Virus record (IMG/VR): IMGVR_UViG_3300042362_000028
Span: 1-36,176 of that record
Direction: 5' to 3' (one strand)
Length of the DNA stretch: 36,176 nucleotides
Origin: a virus
The position numbers and the translations under genes were made by a program. The notes below the pieces were generated by a model. The model ran no database searches. It was not told the DNA's origin and was given only the letters and a program-made list of their open reading frames with translations. This document shows, piece by piece, positions 6,054 to 14,459 of this stretch. Every line of letters starts with the position of its first letter. Position 1 is the stretch's first letter.

Positions 6054-6157
6054 GTGCATTCAAATTCGGACTGGCACTGGCACTGATGCTGCCCTTCATT
6101 GGGTTCCTGTGCCGGGTGGCCGTGGAGCTTTTTAAGTATGGATACAACGCGCTGTGA
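6050..6157 (+). CDS. Single-span membrane microprotein, 35 residues
   Basis: ATG 6050 overlaps the previous stop (ATGA) and follows AAGGAG at 8 bases. Residues 6-22 form one hydrophobic span (LALALMLPFIGFLC) with flanking Lys and Arg; the tail is KYGYNAL. A small early membrane protein of unknown role; exclusion or host-membrane effects are possible but not shown. Confidence 0.6.
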   Translation: MSAFKFGLALALMLPFIGFLCRVAVELFKYGYNAL

Positions 6158-6192
6158 CCGGCTGGCGCAAACGACAAATTAAGGAGTGTGAG

Positions 6193-6414
6193 ATGACTGA
6201 CGAAAAATTCTGGCTAGGCATATGTGGCATGGTATTAGCGTTCCTTGTAGCGCTGATGGTGTGCATAACCATCAATGCCCATGGTAAGCGTGAAAAATGG
6301 GAGAAGGCCGTTAGCAATGGCGCTGACCCCATGGTTGTTGCCTGTGCGATTGATGGCGTAAGCAGCCATGCAGATGCGGCCATCTGCGCAATCCTGGCAC
6401 AGGGGCGCAAATGA
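6193..6414 (+). CDS. Single-span membrane protein, 73 residues
   Basis: ATG 6193 has AAGGAG at 6 bases, so it is preferred over the longer frame from 6154. Residues 7-28 are a hydrophobic segment; the rest is a soluble domain with C51 and C65 and a DPMVVACAIDG segment. No family recognised. The stop overlaps the next start. Confidence 0.65.
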   Translation: MTDEKFWLGICGMVLAFLVALMVCITINAHGKREKWEKAVSNGADPMVVACAIDGVSSHADAAICAILAQGRK

Positions 6415-6563
6415 AAGCACAGAAAGTCTTTATGGCCCTGATGATCTCAAAGGGCTACACCCCAGCAGACTTGGCCTGGGACGGGACCAAGTTCACCAAC
6501 AGCAACATTGTCACCCGCTGGAATTATTTTTTGCTGGGCTGGGAAATGAGAGGTGTAATGTGA
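6411..6563 (+). CDS. Early protein of unknown function, 50 residues
   Basis: ATG 6411 overlaps the previous stop (ATGA). The product has a short amphipathic start, a GYTPADLAWDG turn and an aromatic C-terminal helix (RWNYFLLGWEMRG). Translational coupling and the intact frame support it. Function unknown. Confidence 0.5.
   Translation: MKAQKVFMALMISKGYTPADLAWDGTKFTNSNIVTRWNYFLLGWEMRGVM
6531..6559 (+). promoter_or_regulatory. Second early promoter candidate
   Basis: TTGCTG (6531-6536), 17-base spacer, TGTAAT (6554-6559). It lies inside the end of the 50-residue gene and precedes the second copy of the 15-bp leader repeat, which supports a duplicated promoter-leader for the following genes. 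Confidence 0.4.
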
Positions 6564-6570
6564 TCACGCA

Positions 6571-6585
6571 ATCAACAACAAGGAG
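6571..6585 (+). repeat. 15-bp leader repeat with Shine-Dalgarno, copy 2
   Basis: Identical to 5773-5787. Its AGGAG is 7 bases before ATG 6593. Confidence 0.7.
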
Positions 6586-6592
6586 TTTAATC

Positions 6593-6874
6593 ATGGCAAT
6601 TGACAACAGTACTGGCAAAGACAAAGAATTCTATGATCTTGGAAAAAAAATGTTTGATCGAATACAGCCGATTACTCGGGGGATTCCTCAGACTCCTCAA
6701 GAGCGTTACTCAAAGCGCCAATGGGTTGGTCTGACAGATAAGGAAATACTGGCAGACGATGTATTGCGGTATTACTTTGGATTAAATGGCGGTGGTGGGC
6801 CAGTGTCAAAAAGCGGCAGAAAAATAGTTGATGCAATCGAAACCAAATTAAAGGAATTGAACCATGGCAAATGA
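6593..6874 (+). CDS. Early protein of unknown function, 93 residues
   Basis: ATG 6593 follows AGGAG at 7 bases; the frame is open far upstream but those starts have no ribosome site. The product is hydrophilic with a central basic segment (TPQERYSKRQWVGLTDKE), a GGGG stretch near residue 67, and a Lys-rich C-terminal helix. It resembles small phage proteins carrying a WVGLTDEE-type motif, whose function is unknown to me. It is the first gene behind the second promoter candidate. Confidence 0.65.
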   Translation: MAIDNSTGKDKEFYDLGKKMFDRIQPITRGIPQTPQERYSKRQWVGLTDKEILADDVLRYYFGLNGGGGPVSKSGRKIVDAIETKLKELNHGK

Positions 6875-7049
6875 AACAACCCGCAAGTTCCCCCGCACCT
6901 TCACAGAGGCATTCCCCCACACTCTCGAGAATGGCGCGGCCATTGAGATCCACGTCCATCAGTGCAGCACCGCTGAGAAGATCATCCGCGTCATCAGCCT
7001 CATTGGCCTGATCGTGGTGGCGCTTGATTGCTTGGTCTGGAGGGCGTAA
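6864..7049 (+). CDS. Small membrane-anchored early protein, 61 residues
   Basis: ATG 6864 has AAGGA at 8 bases and overlaps the end of the previous gene. The N-terminal 40 residues are soluble; residues 41-58 (VISLIGLIVVALDCLVW) are one hydrophobic span at the C-terminus, as in a tail anchor. Function unknown. Confidence 0.6.
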   Translation: MANETTRKFPRTFTEAFPHTLENGAAIEIHVHQCSTAEKIIRVISLIGLIVVALDCLVWRA

Positions 7050-7051
7050 GC

Positions 7052-7264
7052 ATGAGCAACCCACCAGCATTTCCACTGCACAACCACGGGTCACAGACTC
7101 TTGGTTTGCATTTTACAGGCATGACCCTGCGCGACTACTTTGCGGCCAAGGCGATGCAAGCACTTATAACGGCACCTAATGTTCGACCAATGATTGAAGA
7201 TGGTGAAGTTTCATGGTGGGCATACAAGATGGCAGACGCAATGCTGAAGGCGAGGGAAAAATGA
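7052..7264 (+). CDS. Conserved small phage protein (LRDYFAAKAMQ type)
   Basis: 70 residues from ATG 7052, preceded by GGAGG. The central GMTLRDYFAAKAMQALI segment is one I recognise from many small phage and prophage proteins, which usually keep a C-terminal YxxADAMLKAR helix, also present here. No activity is known to me. The stop overlaps the next start. Confidence 0.7.
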   Translation: MSNPPAFPLHNHGSQTLGLHFTGMTLRDYFAAKAMQALITAPNVRPMIEDGEVSWWAYKMADAMLKAREK

Positions 7265-7530
7265 GCGAGTCAATGCAAAACCAAATCGACCTCGAGGTCA
7301 ACAAGATGCGTGCCCCTGGCGGCATTGCAGGGGTCATGCTCAACCGCCATGAGTATGAGCAGCTCATCAGGAAGGCCATCACCAATGGCACGCTGATCGG
7401 GTACATCCATGGCGAGACATTCACCCGCGAGCGCCTGGAGCGCAAGTACCGGGACATGGACCAGGAGATGCAGCTCTTGCGCGAGAGGGTCAAAGACCTT
7501 GAGCTTGAAGTCATTGCCGCCACCAAATGA
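7261..7530 (+). CDS. Coiled-coil early protein, 89 residues
   Basis: ATG 7261 overlaps the previous stop (ATGA). Residues 55-87 form a long charged heptad helix (RLERKYRDMDQEMQLLRE), preceded by a short globular part with GIAGVMLNRHEY. Possible oligomeric adaptor; no family named. It is translationally coupled to both neighbours. Confidence 0.6.
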   Translation: MSESMQNQIDLEVNKMRAPGGIAGVMLNRHEYEQLIRKAITNGTLIGYIHGETFTRERLERKYRDMDQEMQLLRERVKDLELEVIAATK

Positions 7531-7904
7531 AATCTGCCCAGCTCCCTCGCTTGATCAAGGCCATCACTGACATTGGCCTGACCTCAGCAGAGGTGGCAGA
7601 GACGATCCATTGCACCGACAGGTCTGCCAGGCTGCTGATCCTGCGGCTGCGCCGTCAGCACCTGGTCCACATACAAGAGTGGACCCGGTCAGAGGTCAGG
7701 GGTATCCCGGTGGCGGTGTATCGCTATGGGATCGGCATTGATGCCATCAAGCCTTTGCCCACCAGCGTCAGCGACAGAGTGCGCAAGTGGAGACGCAAAG
7801 AGTCCCTCGATGACAAAGCCTTCAGACAGGCGCGTGATCGAGGCCGTAAAGTGAAGATCAGGAGAGATCCGCTGGTGGCTGCTTTTTTTGGAGAAGTGAA
7901 GTGA
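7527..7904 (+). CDS. Winged-helix DNA-binding protein
   Basis: 125 residues, starting at ATG 7527 in overlap with the previous stop. Residues 17-46 read as a helix-turn-helix (TSAEVAETIHCTDRSARLLI) followed by a wing-like strand pair with RYGIG. The C-terminal 50 residues are strongly basic. This layout suits a transcription regulator acting late in the early operon, for example on the switch to the late operon. The target is not evident. Confidence 0.6.
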   Translation: MKSAQLPRLIKAITDIGLTSAEVAETIHCTDRSARLLILRLRRQHLVHIQEWTRSEVRGIPVAVYRYGIGIDAIKPLPTSVSDRVRKWRRKESLDDKAFRQARDRGRKVKIRRDPLVAAFFGEVK

Positions 7905-8077
7905 TTGACAAAGACAAATTGAAAAACTACCTGCTCGCATTGATGGATGAGGCAGAGGAGGTGCAGGCCGCAAGTGGTGAAACACCATCAGCACAAGAGG
8001 CCATCCAGCAGATCATGGACTGGATTGATCAGTCATCGATTGAGAGCAAACCGCCTTTGGTGATCCCGCCAGCGTAA
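7901..8077 (+). CDS. Small acidic protein, 58 residues, GTG start
   Basis: GTG 7901 overlaps the previous stop (GTGA) and has GGAG at 7 bases. The product is mainly helical with an acidic EAEEVQAA segment and a Pro-rich end. Its last 49 bases overlap the 3' end of the minus-strand gene at 8029-9600, so the two transcription units converge inside coding sequence. Confidence 0.55.
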   Translation: MIDKDKLKNYLLALMDEAEEVQAASGETPSAQEAIQQIMDWIDQSSIESKPPLVIPPA

Positions 8078-9600
8078 GCCTGGCCGCGAATGATCATGTC
8101 TCTGGCAGTTTCTGGAGAGATGCCAAGACGTGTCGCGGTTTCCCCGATTTGCTGCGCCAGCAACTCTAGCTTTGGCGCCCCAATGGGTGATGTCACACCA
8201 GTTGCGCCAGAACCTGCGCCCCAGATAACGGCCTGCGCAGGCACTGCCTCAAGCCCCATGGGTTGAGCAATTCTCTGGTTAAACCAGGGTGCAAGCGCAA
8301 CCATCTCAGGCACTGACGCGCTGGCCTTTGGTATGGTTGGCACGCCCTTTTTGGTTGTCGCACCGCGCACGTCAGGCAAACCAACCAGGCGCGACCAGTG
8401 GGCATCACCAACCGGGTATTGCGTCTGGAACCCAGTTTCTGGCACGCCAGACGCATGGATATAGCTCGGCACTTTGGCTGAATCCATCTCAATCAAGCCA
8501 GACGCCAGATACTTGCCCATGGGGCCAGCCTGAGCTGTGCTGTGATATGGATGGCCGATCACACCGGCCAGTTCTGGCGGGTAATCTGCGCCCCGCTTGA
8601 ATTCAGACACGCCGCCGTATTTTCTGAAATCCTCAAAGCGGCCCAGCGTATCCATCATGTTGGCAGCGGTGCCGCGATTCAACTCTGTCAGCACTTCACT
8701 GCCGGGGCTGGACATACCCGTCAAGGCATTAAATTTGTTGTACTCGCCAATGGCCTTGTCTTGCCCATAAATGTCCACAAAGCGCTGATACAGAGGGTCC
8801 ATGGTGTACCAAGATGCCATGCCCTTGAACAACTCAGGCTGCAATCTTGCCTCGGCCACAATGTCTTGCAGGCGCTGCTCATTGCGGGGGTTCATCACTT
8901 GAGGCGCATGAGCTGCACCCTTGGGGTTTTTGGCAGTTTTGAAGGGTACGTCAGTGATATTGCCAGCTCGAGTGCCTTGCTGGGAAATGTCGAACAGGTC
9001 TTGCCTGGTCACGCCAAACAATTGCTGGAGCAATGGGTTCTCTGGTGCGACCCGGCTGGTTGCCTCTTGCACCAATTCCTTGGGGTTTTTGTAAATGTTG
9101 GGGAATGCAATGCGCTCAGGGTTCATCACGGTGGCCTGGCGCTTGGTCACGTTGCTGGTTGTCCCCTGCGTCAGATCCCGCAACAACTGAGCAGGCAGAC
9201 CGCCACGCGCCATCACGTTGGCCGCGACTGGTTCCATGGCACGCTCTGCCGCCATACCGGCACGCTCAAACTGTGAGGCATACGTGCCCTTGGGGATCGC
9301 GGCCAGCAACCCGGCCTCTGGCAATACTGGCGGCAGCTTGGTGGATTCAAGCAGGCCAGCAACGCTTTGCAGAGCGTTCTGGGCCATCTGGCCGCGGGGT
9401 GCGTAGGTGTACTGCTTGATAAAGTCTTGAGTGGCCTTGTCGGCCAGCTTGACGCCTTCCTTTGTGCCGTACTTACCTGACCTGATGTTTTGCATGATGC
9501 CGTAAGGAATGCCAGCCATGGTGGCAGCGGCACCGCTTCCCAAGGTTGCACCCGTCTCACCAATTGCCTCGAGGTAATCCAGTAAACCAGTTGCCATCAT
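8029..9600 (-). CDS. Putative internal virion or ejection protein
   Basis: 523 residues; ATG 9600 or 9597, the second being 7 bases from GAGG. The N-terminus is Gly/Ala-rich and amphipathic (TLGSGAAATMAGIPYG), and the body is hydrophilic with few Cys. It is the last gene of the late operon, after three other Ala/Gly-rich proteins, the position where podoviruses carry their DNA-ejection proteins. A WGAGSGATGV segment near residue 460 is similar to what I recall in other phage proteins of this position. No enzymatic motif seen. Function is inferred from place and composition. Confidence 0.55.
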   Translation of the reverse strand: MMATGLLDYLEAIGETGATLGSGAAATMAGIPYGIMQNIRSGKYGTKEGVKLADKATQDFIKQYTYAPRGQMAQNALQSVAGLLESTKLPPVLPEAGLLAAIPKGTYASQFERAGMAAERAMEPVAANVMARGGLPAQLLRDLTQGTTSNVTKRQATVMNPERIAFPNIYKNPKELVQEATSRVAPENPLLQQLFGVTRQDLFDISQQGTRAGNITDVPFKTAKNPKGAAHAPQVMNPRNEQRLQDIVAEARLQPELFKGMASWYTMDPLYQRFVDIYGQDKAIGEYNKFNALTGMSSPGSEVLTELNRGTAANMMDTLGRFEDFRKYGGVSEFKRGADYPPELAGVIGHPYHSTAQAGPMGKYLASGLIEMDSAKVPSYIHASGVPETGFQTQYPVGDAHWSRLVGLPDVRGATTKKGVPTIPKASASVPEMVALAPWFNQRIAQPMGLEAVPAQAVIWGAGSGATGVTSPIGAPKLELLAQQIGETATRLGISPETARDMIIRGQAYAGGITKGGLLSIDD

Positions 9601-9614
9601 TTCACCTCAATAAA

Positions 9615-11714
9615 TCATTGACCAGCCAGATTTGAACCGATTGCAAGGCCACCAGTCTGCCCAGCAATGTATCCACCAGTGCCAGCAGCTCGGGCGCGTG
9701 CCTCGTTCATTCTGCGCATAGTGTCGGACAGATCAAGCAATTTTTGCTGCTCACGCGAAAGCAAGATATTGCCGATCTGGTTGCGCACTGTCTCTGGAGT
9801 GCCAATTCGGCCAAACACATTACCCGCTGATGTGATCATGCCGGGCACGTTTCCAGCAGCCACTGCCTGGCCTGCCTGCATCATTGGGGCAACGTCCAGA
9901 TCTGCCAAGCCAGCAGCCCTGGCCGCTGTCTGCGATCCACGGCCAGCAGACTCCAAGCCTTTGAGACGTGCCTCTTTTGCGACTGCTGCCGCAAATTGAC
10001 GATAGTCGTTGTCAAACACGGCCTTGAGTCTTTCCTGGGTTGCGGGTTCCTTCCACATCTTGAGCAAAGACGTTTGGCCTGCCTCAGTCCCAGTCTTCTG
10101 ACGTAATGCCTGCAATGCCCCGATCTTGAATGCATCGATCTCTGACTGAGTTAAATTGCGCATCTCTTGCTTGAAGTTGATGATGTCGCCAGCCAATGCC
10201 TTGCGGCCAAGCTCGGCAGCGTCCATCATCTGAGACGGCCCGGCCCACTTCTCCATGGCCTGGGCATATGCTGACATGCCGCCAACCTTGGGGGATTTAT
10301 TGACCAAGGAGGTGATCAAGTCTTGGCGCACGTCATCATATGCATTGGCCTGCTGAGTGCCGCCAGACCGCTTCAATGTCTGGGCAGAGTCATACAGCGA
10401 CTGCTTCAATGTGTCGAGCACATTCATGGGAACCTGCTCGCCAACCTTCAGCTTGGACAGGTCAATGGTCTGCCCGGTCTTTGTGCGATACAGATCCTCA
10501 GCGGCGCCATGCAAATTCTCAGATCGCTTGAGTAGACCCATCAGGTTGTTGTCCAAATTGACAATGGCTTTGTCGATCACGTTGTAGAAGGGGCGCGACT
10601 CAATGCGGCGCAGCTCGCTAAAGTTGTCAATGCTTTGCTGAAACATCGACCCCTGAGTGCCCAAAGCCTCATCAGCAGCCGAAACAAGACGGCCAGCACG
10701 CCCAGCTTGTCTTTCCCTGATGGCACGCTCCAGCGCCTGTTTTGTCTCGCCTGGCAGGGTTGCAATGGTGTCGAGCAGTTGGCGCATATTTGCACCGCCA
10801 ACGTCAGCGACCCTGGCCTCTGGCCCCAGCTTACCCATGCGGGTCTGGGACATTGTCAGAGCGCTGGACAGCAAATCTGGCGGCGTGTCGCGCAACAATG
10901 CCTCTGCCACCTTTTGCTGGGCATAGGTCTCAGCCCTGGCCGGGGATACCCTGGCAGCGATTTGCTTGCCGGTGGCACCCAGTACACCCATGACTGGTTG
11001 AGTCAATGGGCCAATAACTCCACTGATGGCCGCACTCTTGGCAACGTCAGTTGCAATGTCGCCGACAGTCTCACCCTCAGACGATCCAAGGCCACCGACT
11101 GCACCAAACCCAACGCCAGTTGCACCGGCCTGCGCCATGCGCTGACCCATACCCATGATCTTTCCCTGGGCTGCTGGCTGGGTGAGGTACTGATAGAGCT
11201 GCGCCATCTTTGGCGACATGGCCTCGACCACAGGTGCCACGGCCTTGCTGACGGCCTGGGATACCTTGGCAGGGGCGCCAAGCATGATCGTTGGCAGTGA
11301 TGCCGCAGCCTGCAAGCCAACAGATCTCCACGGGTTTGCTTGTGTGTAAGACTCAGTAGCACCGCGAATAACATCACGCTGCTCTTGGTATGCCTGAGAC
11401 AGCGGCTTGCCTTCAGTGATGGCCTTGACCGGGGCAGCGACAGCACCAGCGATCTCGTCATAAAAGCCCATCGTTGGGCCTTGCATGGCTGCCAGGAAAC
11501 CTTTTTCGAGTTCTGATTTCTTAGCGCCTGCCTCAAATGCCGGTGATTTGCGCTCAGTCAAAAACTTGAGCACCTCATTGGTCGTGTAGTTATTCTCAAT
11601 TGCAGCCTGGATTTGAGGCGCGACATCTGGCATCTGAGACAGATATTGGATGATCTCGTCATCTTGGTATCCCTCTTTACGGGCTGCATTGATCTGCTGT
11701 TTTATGCCGTCCAT
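9615..11714 (-). CDS. Large internal virion/ejection protein
   Basis: 699 residues. The N-terminus has two related segments, EGYQDDEIIQYLSQM and ENNYTTNEVLKFLTE, a short helical repeat seen at the start of many phage internal proteins. Residues 120-270 are rich in Ala, Gly and Ser, with weakly hydrophobic amphipathic stretches as expected for proteins that cross the host envelope. The rest is mostly helical and charged. It sits among four consecutive late genes that fit the ejection-protein set of a short-tailed phage (P22 has three). No lytic transglycosylase motif was found, so the role rests on context. Confidence 0.6.
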   Translation of the reverse strand: MDGIKQQINAARKEGYQDDEIIQYLSQMPDVAPQIQAAIENNYTTNEVLKFLTERKSPAFEAGAKKSELEKGFLAAMQGPTMGFYDEIAGAVAAPVKAITEGKPLSQAYQEQRDVIRGATESYTQANPWRSVGLQAAASLPTIMLGAPAKVSQAVSKAVAPVVEAMSPKMAQLYQYLTQPAAQGKIMGMGQRMAQAGATGVGFGAVGGLGSSEGETVGDIATDVAKSAAISGVIGPLTQPVMGVLGATGKQIAARVSPARAETYAQQKVAEALLRDTPPDLLSSALTMSQTRMGKLGPEARVADVGGANMRQLLDTIATLPGETKQALERAIRERQAGRAGRLVSAADEALGTQGSMFQQSIDNFSELRRIESRPFYNVIDKAIVNLDNNLMGLLKRSENLHGAAEDLYRTKTGQTIDLSKLKVGEQVPMNVLDTLKQSLYDSAQTLKRSGGTQQANAYDDVRQDLITSLVNKSPKVGGMSAYAQAMEKWAGPSQMMDAAELGRKALAGDIINFKQEMRNLTQSEIDAFKIGALQALRQKTGTEAGQTSLLKMWKEPATQERLKAVFDNDYRQFAAAVAKEARLKGLESAGRGSQTAARAAGLADLDVAPMMQAGQAVAAGNVPGMITSAGNVFGRIGTPETVRNQIGNILLSREQQKLLDLSDTMRRMNEARARAAGTGGYIAGQTGGLAIGSNLAGQ

Positions 11715-11723
11715 GATCCTGCC

Positions 11724-13115
11724 TTATCTTGTAAAAATTTCCGACAATGATCGGCGAGGTTGACCCGCTGGTGATGTGCCAGGAGCACCGCCAGGCACTC
11801 TCATAATTGATGGGATATTTGCTGGACCGCCAAGTGCCTTGTCAAGCGTCACGCCAGTGCTCTCACCAAAGTCAATGTACTCGCCACGCTTTTGGTTGTA
11901 AGCCTGACCAGCGGCAGCATACAGCTCATTGGACAATTGCCTGAAGTCAGCGCGTTGCGTTGGAGTCAATTTATTGCCAGACGCCCACAAAGTGAAATAG
12001 TTTTGCAGCCGATCCATGCGTCCAGACGCTGCCATGGCGATACCCAATTCAGACTCGCGGACAACAGATCCGGGGTCCAGCAATTTCATCACCTTGGTTG
12101 CGCCTGCAACGTCACCGATTGGCGTGCCCTGATCAAGTGATGTGAGAACCTGACCATAAGCAGACTTCATGTCGTTGAAGTCTTTGTAGATCGGTTCAGA
12201 CATAAATGTCTTCTTCGCGGACATCTTGTTTTCAAAGCCCTTTTGACCAACATCAACATTGACGTTGCTCGCGCCAGATCTGCGAATCGCCATGATGTTC
12301 TCCATGGTGACTGGCATTTTTGCAGCCTGCAACAATCTGACTTCAGCCGGGGATGGTTCTGCTTTTGGCGACACACCAGTCACAACTTTGTAGCTGCCAT
12401 CCTCGTAGTACTGAACAAGGGTCGGCGTGCCGTTAACCATTGCCTCTTGAGGTTGACCAGTTGGTTTGACCTCTGGCGCAACGGGTGCAGGGATGACGCC
12501 ACCAGTTTTGGTTTGCAGGTAAAACTTGCCATCAGCGCCCCTAAATGGGGGACCCATGACCTCTTGAGGCTGCATCAATTTCATCAGCTCTGGGATGCCT
12601 TTTTCAGCAGGCAAACCAGACAACAGTTGAAGCATTTGCGGAGTCAATGCGGCACCGCCAGGCATTGCACCGGGCATTGCACTGGGCTGTATTTCCTGCC
12701 CAATCATGGCCGCACGCTCCACTGTCGGGCCGACAGGCATCCCAGGCATGGCGATGGCCTGATCTGGCGTGATTGTCTGAGGTTGGCCCTGCTGACCAAT
12801 AATTTGCTGATACCTCTCTTGAAGTGCTTGGGCGCGTCTGGCCTCATCCAACTTCTGACGGGTCAGCAATTGCTGAATCGCACCCTCTTGGGCCTTGCCA
12901 TAGCTGGACGTGCCAGCCTGCAAGCCTGCACCAAGCGCTTGGCCCAGTGAGATGGGAGTGGCAGATGGGCCACCTGCTTGGAGCAGGGCCGCAGCGGTGG
13001 ACAGCAGCGCTTGGCGCTGCATCGACTCTTGCTGTTGAGGGGTCAGGTACTCGCTCAGGGCAGACGTGCCGCCACCAAACAAGTCACCCAGCAAGCCCAT
13101 GTTCATTGTTGCCAT
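11724..13115 (-). CDS. Internal virion/ejection protein
   Basis: 463 residues with AAGGA 9 bases before ATG 13115. It begins with a Gly/Gln-rich region and a coiled stretch (RQKLDEARRAQALQERYQQ). A Pro/Met/Gly-rich linker follows at about 110-240, and then a conserved-looking C-terminal helical domain with KLLDPGSVVRESE, a segment found in many phage internal proteins. Low Cys and high Gln/Ala content fit a structural role. Spacing to neighbours is 9-12 bases, within one operon. Confidence 0.6.
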   Translation of the reverse strand: MATMNMGLLGDLFGGGTSALSEYLTPQQQESMQRQALLSTAAALLQAGGPSATPISLGQALGAGLQAGTSSYGKAQEGAIQQLLTRQKLDEARRAQALQERYQQIIGQQGQPQTITPDQAIAMPGMPVGPTVERAAMIGQEIQPSAMPGAMPGGAALTPQMLQLLSGLPAEKGIPELMKLMQPQEVMGPPFRGADGKFYLQTKTGGVIPAPVAPEVKPTGQPQEAMVNGTPTLVQYYEDGSYKVVTGVSPKAEPSPAEVRLLQAAKMPVTMENIMAIRRSGASNVNVDVGQKGFENKMSAKKTFMSEPIYKDFNDMKSAYGQVLTSLDQGTPIGDVAGATKVMKLLDPGSVVRESELGIAMAASGRMDRLQNYFTLWASGNKLTPTQRADFRQLSNELYAAAGQAYNQKRGEYIDFGESTGVTLDKALGGPANIPSIMRVPGGAPGTSPAGQPRRSLSEIFTR

Positions 13116-13127
13116 GATGTTGATTCC

Positions 13128-14459
13128 TTAACCTAGACCCAGCAAACCACCAAGGATGGCGCCATAACCGGCATACTGAGGGTTGGCAGTGCCACCCAAG
13201 ATGCTGCCCAACTGAGCGCCACCCAAAGCACCGCCAAGACCGCTTGCGGTCTGGTTGCGGAAGATCGGTGTGGTTGTCGTACCGCCAAGGTTGGGCACGT
13301 TCTGGCCCAGGGCACTGCCAGTCAGGCCAAGGCGCTCAGATGCCAGGTTGCGTGCAGCGTCAAGCCGCGCCTGGGCCAACTGCTGGCGTTGCTGCTCGGC
13401 AGTCATCACGGCCTGCGCACCCGTCATGCCCAGGTTTTGCTGCTGGGCACCCAAAGCACCCAACTGGCCCACGGCAGTCTGGCGTATGCCAGCACCAGCG
13501 ATCTGGTTGGCAGCGTTGGCCCTGGCCGCTTCCATGGCCCTGGCAGCATCAGTTTGGCCGAAACCGGCAGCCGTGGTGAACCCGGCAGAGCGCAACTGGG
13601 CAGCAGTGTTGGCTGCCTGGCGCATGTAGTCTTCATTTGCGATGGACTCGGCCACCGCCTGACGCGAGCCACCAAATGCCCTGGCGCCTGTTGCTCGAGC
13701 TTGCTGTGCCTGCTGAGAGATCTGACGCTGACGCTCAATGTCTGCCAGCGTACCCTGCACCACTTGTTGCTCGTAAGGGTTTTGGTATGCACCCATGTAC
13801 TGGGCACCCGTCATGGCCTGGATCTGCTGGGGTGTGTAGCCTGCCTCTGCGAGTGCCAGTTCAGCAGCCCGGTTGGTTGTCTGCTGACCTGCACCGCCAA
13901 TGCCGGTGGCCGTCAACTGCTGCTCTGCCGTGGCATAGCCTGGGGTGAAACCCTCAAACTGCCTTGTGCCAAGGCCAGCCGCAGCGGTTCTGGCATCAGC
14001 CAACTGCTGGAGATATGCAGCCTTAATGTCAGGATCGATGGATGTTGAGCTTGTTGAAGATGACGGCGTGCTGCTGCCACCCAATGCCTTTGCGGCCAAG
14101 CCTGCGCCAGTTAATGCAAGTGCAGGGTTTTCTTTTGCAAAGTTAAGGGCGGTACCTAATAATCCAGCGCCACCAGCAGCACCAATACCTCCAAGAGTTC
14201 CAACTCCAACTCCAGCACCAGTTGCGCCATAAGCAGCAGCCAGATCGGCGGCAGCAGCAGTCCCGGCAGCGCCTGCGCCACCCAAAGAGCTCATTAAGTA
14301 TGGAGCGCCGAAATATGCAGCAGTACCTGCCGCAATCAATGGCGCATTCTGAGACAAGCTCAAGTCTTTATCCACCTTTGCCAGCGCATTGCTGGTGCTG
14401 CCGATAGGGTCAGCGACAAAACTGCTTGCGGCACTGCCAAGTTGATTTAATGCGCCCAT
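13128..14459 (-). CDS. Ala/Gly-rich ejection-type protein
   Basis: 443 residues, GAGG 5 bases before ATG 14459. Residues 40-130 form Gly/Ala-rich hydrophobic stretches able to insert in membranes. A helical central region then carries YQNPYEQQVVQGTLADIERQ and RATGARAFGGSRQAVAE. Together these are a pattern I recognise in phage injection-type proteins. The C-terminus is again Gly-rich and hydrophobic (GGLLGLG). It likely helps DNA or other proteins cross the envelope. The start overlaps the upstream gene's end by 13 bases. Confidence 0.65.
   Translation of the reverse strand: MGALNQLGSAASSFVADPIGSTSNALAKVDKDLSLSQNAPLIAAGTAAYFGAPYLMSSLGGAGAAGTAAAADLAAAYGATGAGVGVGTLGGIGAAGGAGLLGTALNFAKENPALALTGAGLAAKALGGSSTPSSSTSSTSIDPDIKAAYLQQLADARTAAAGLGTRQFEGFTPGYATAEQQLTATGIGGAGQQTTNRAAELALAEAGYTPQQIQAMTGAQYMGAYQNPYEQQVVQGTLADIERQRQISQQAQQARATGARAFGGSRQAVAESIANEDYMRQAANTAAQLRSAGFTTAAGFGQTDAARAMEAARANAANQIAGAGIRQTAVGQLGALGAQQQNLGMTGAQAVMTAEQQRQQLAQARLDAARNLASERLGLTGSALGQNVPNLGGTTTTPIFRNQTASGLGGALGGAQLGSILGGTANPQYAGYGAILGGLLGLG

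Noticed and set aside
5320-8077. Lysogeny module
   Set aside because: HTH proteins are present but no integrase, excisionase or attachment-like site was found anywhere in the closed genome.
8542-9276. 244-codon plus-strand ORF opposite the ejection-type protein
   Set aside because: Mirror of a well-packed late gene, no ribosome site; similar long antisense frames occur at 10635-11300, 12243-12950 and 13389-14048 for the same reason.
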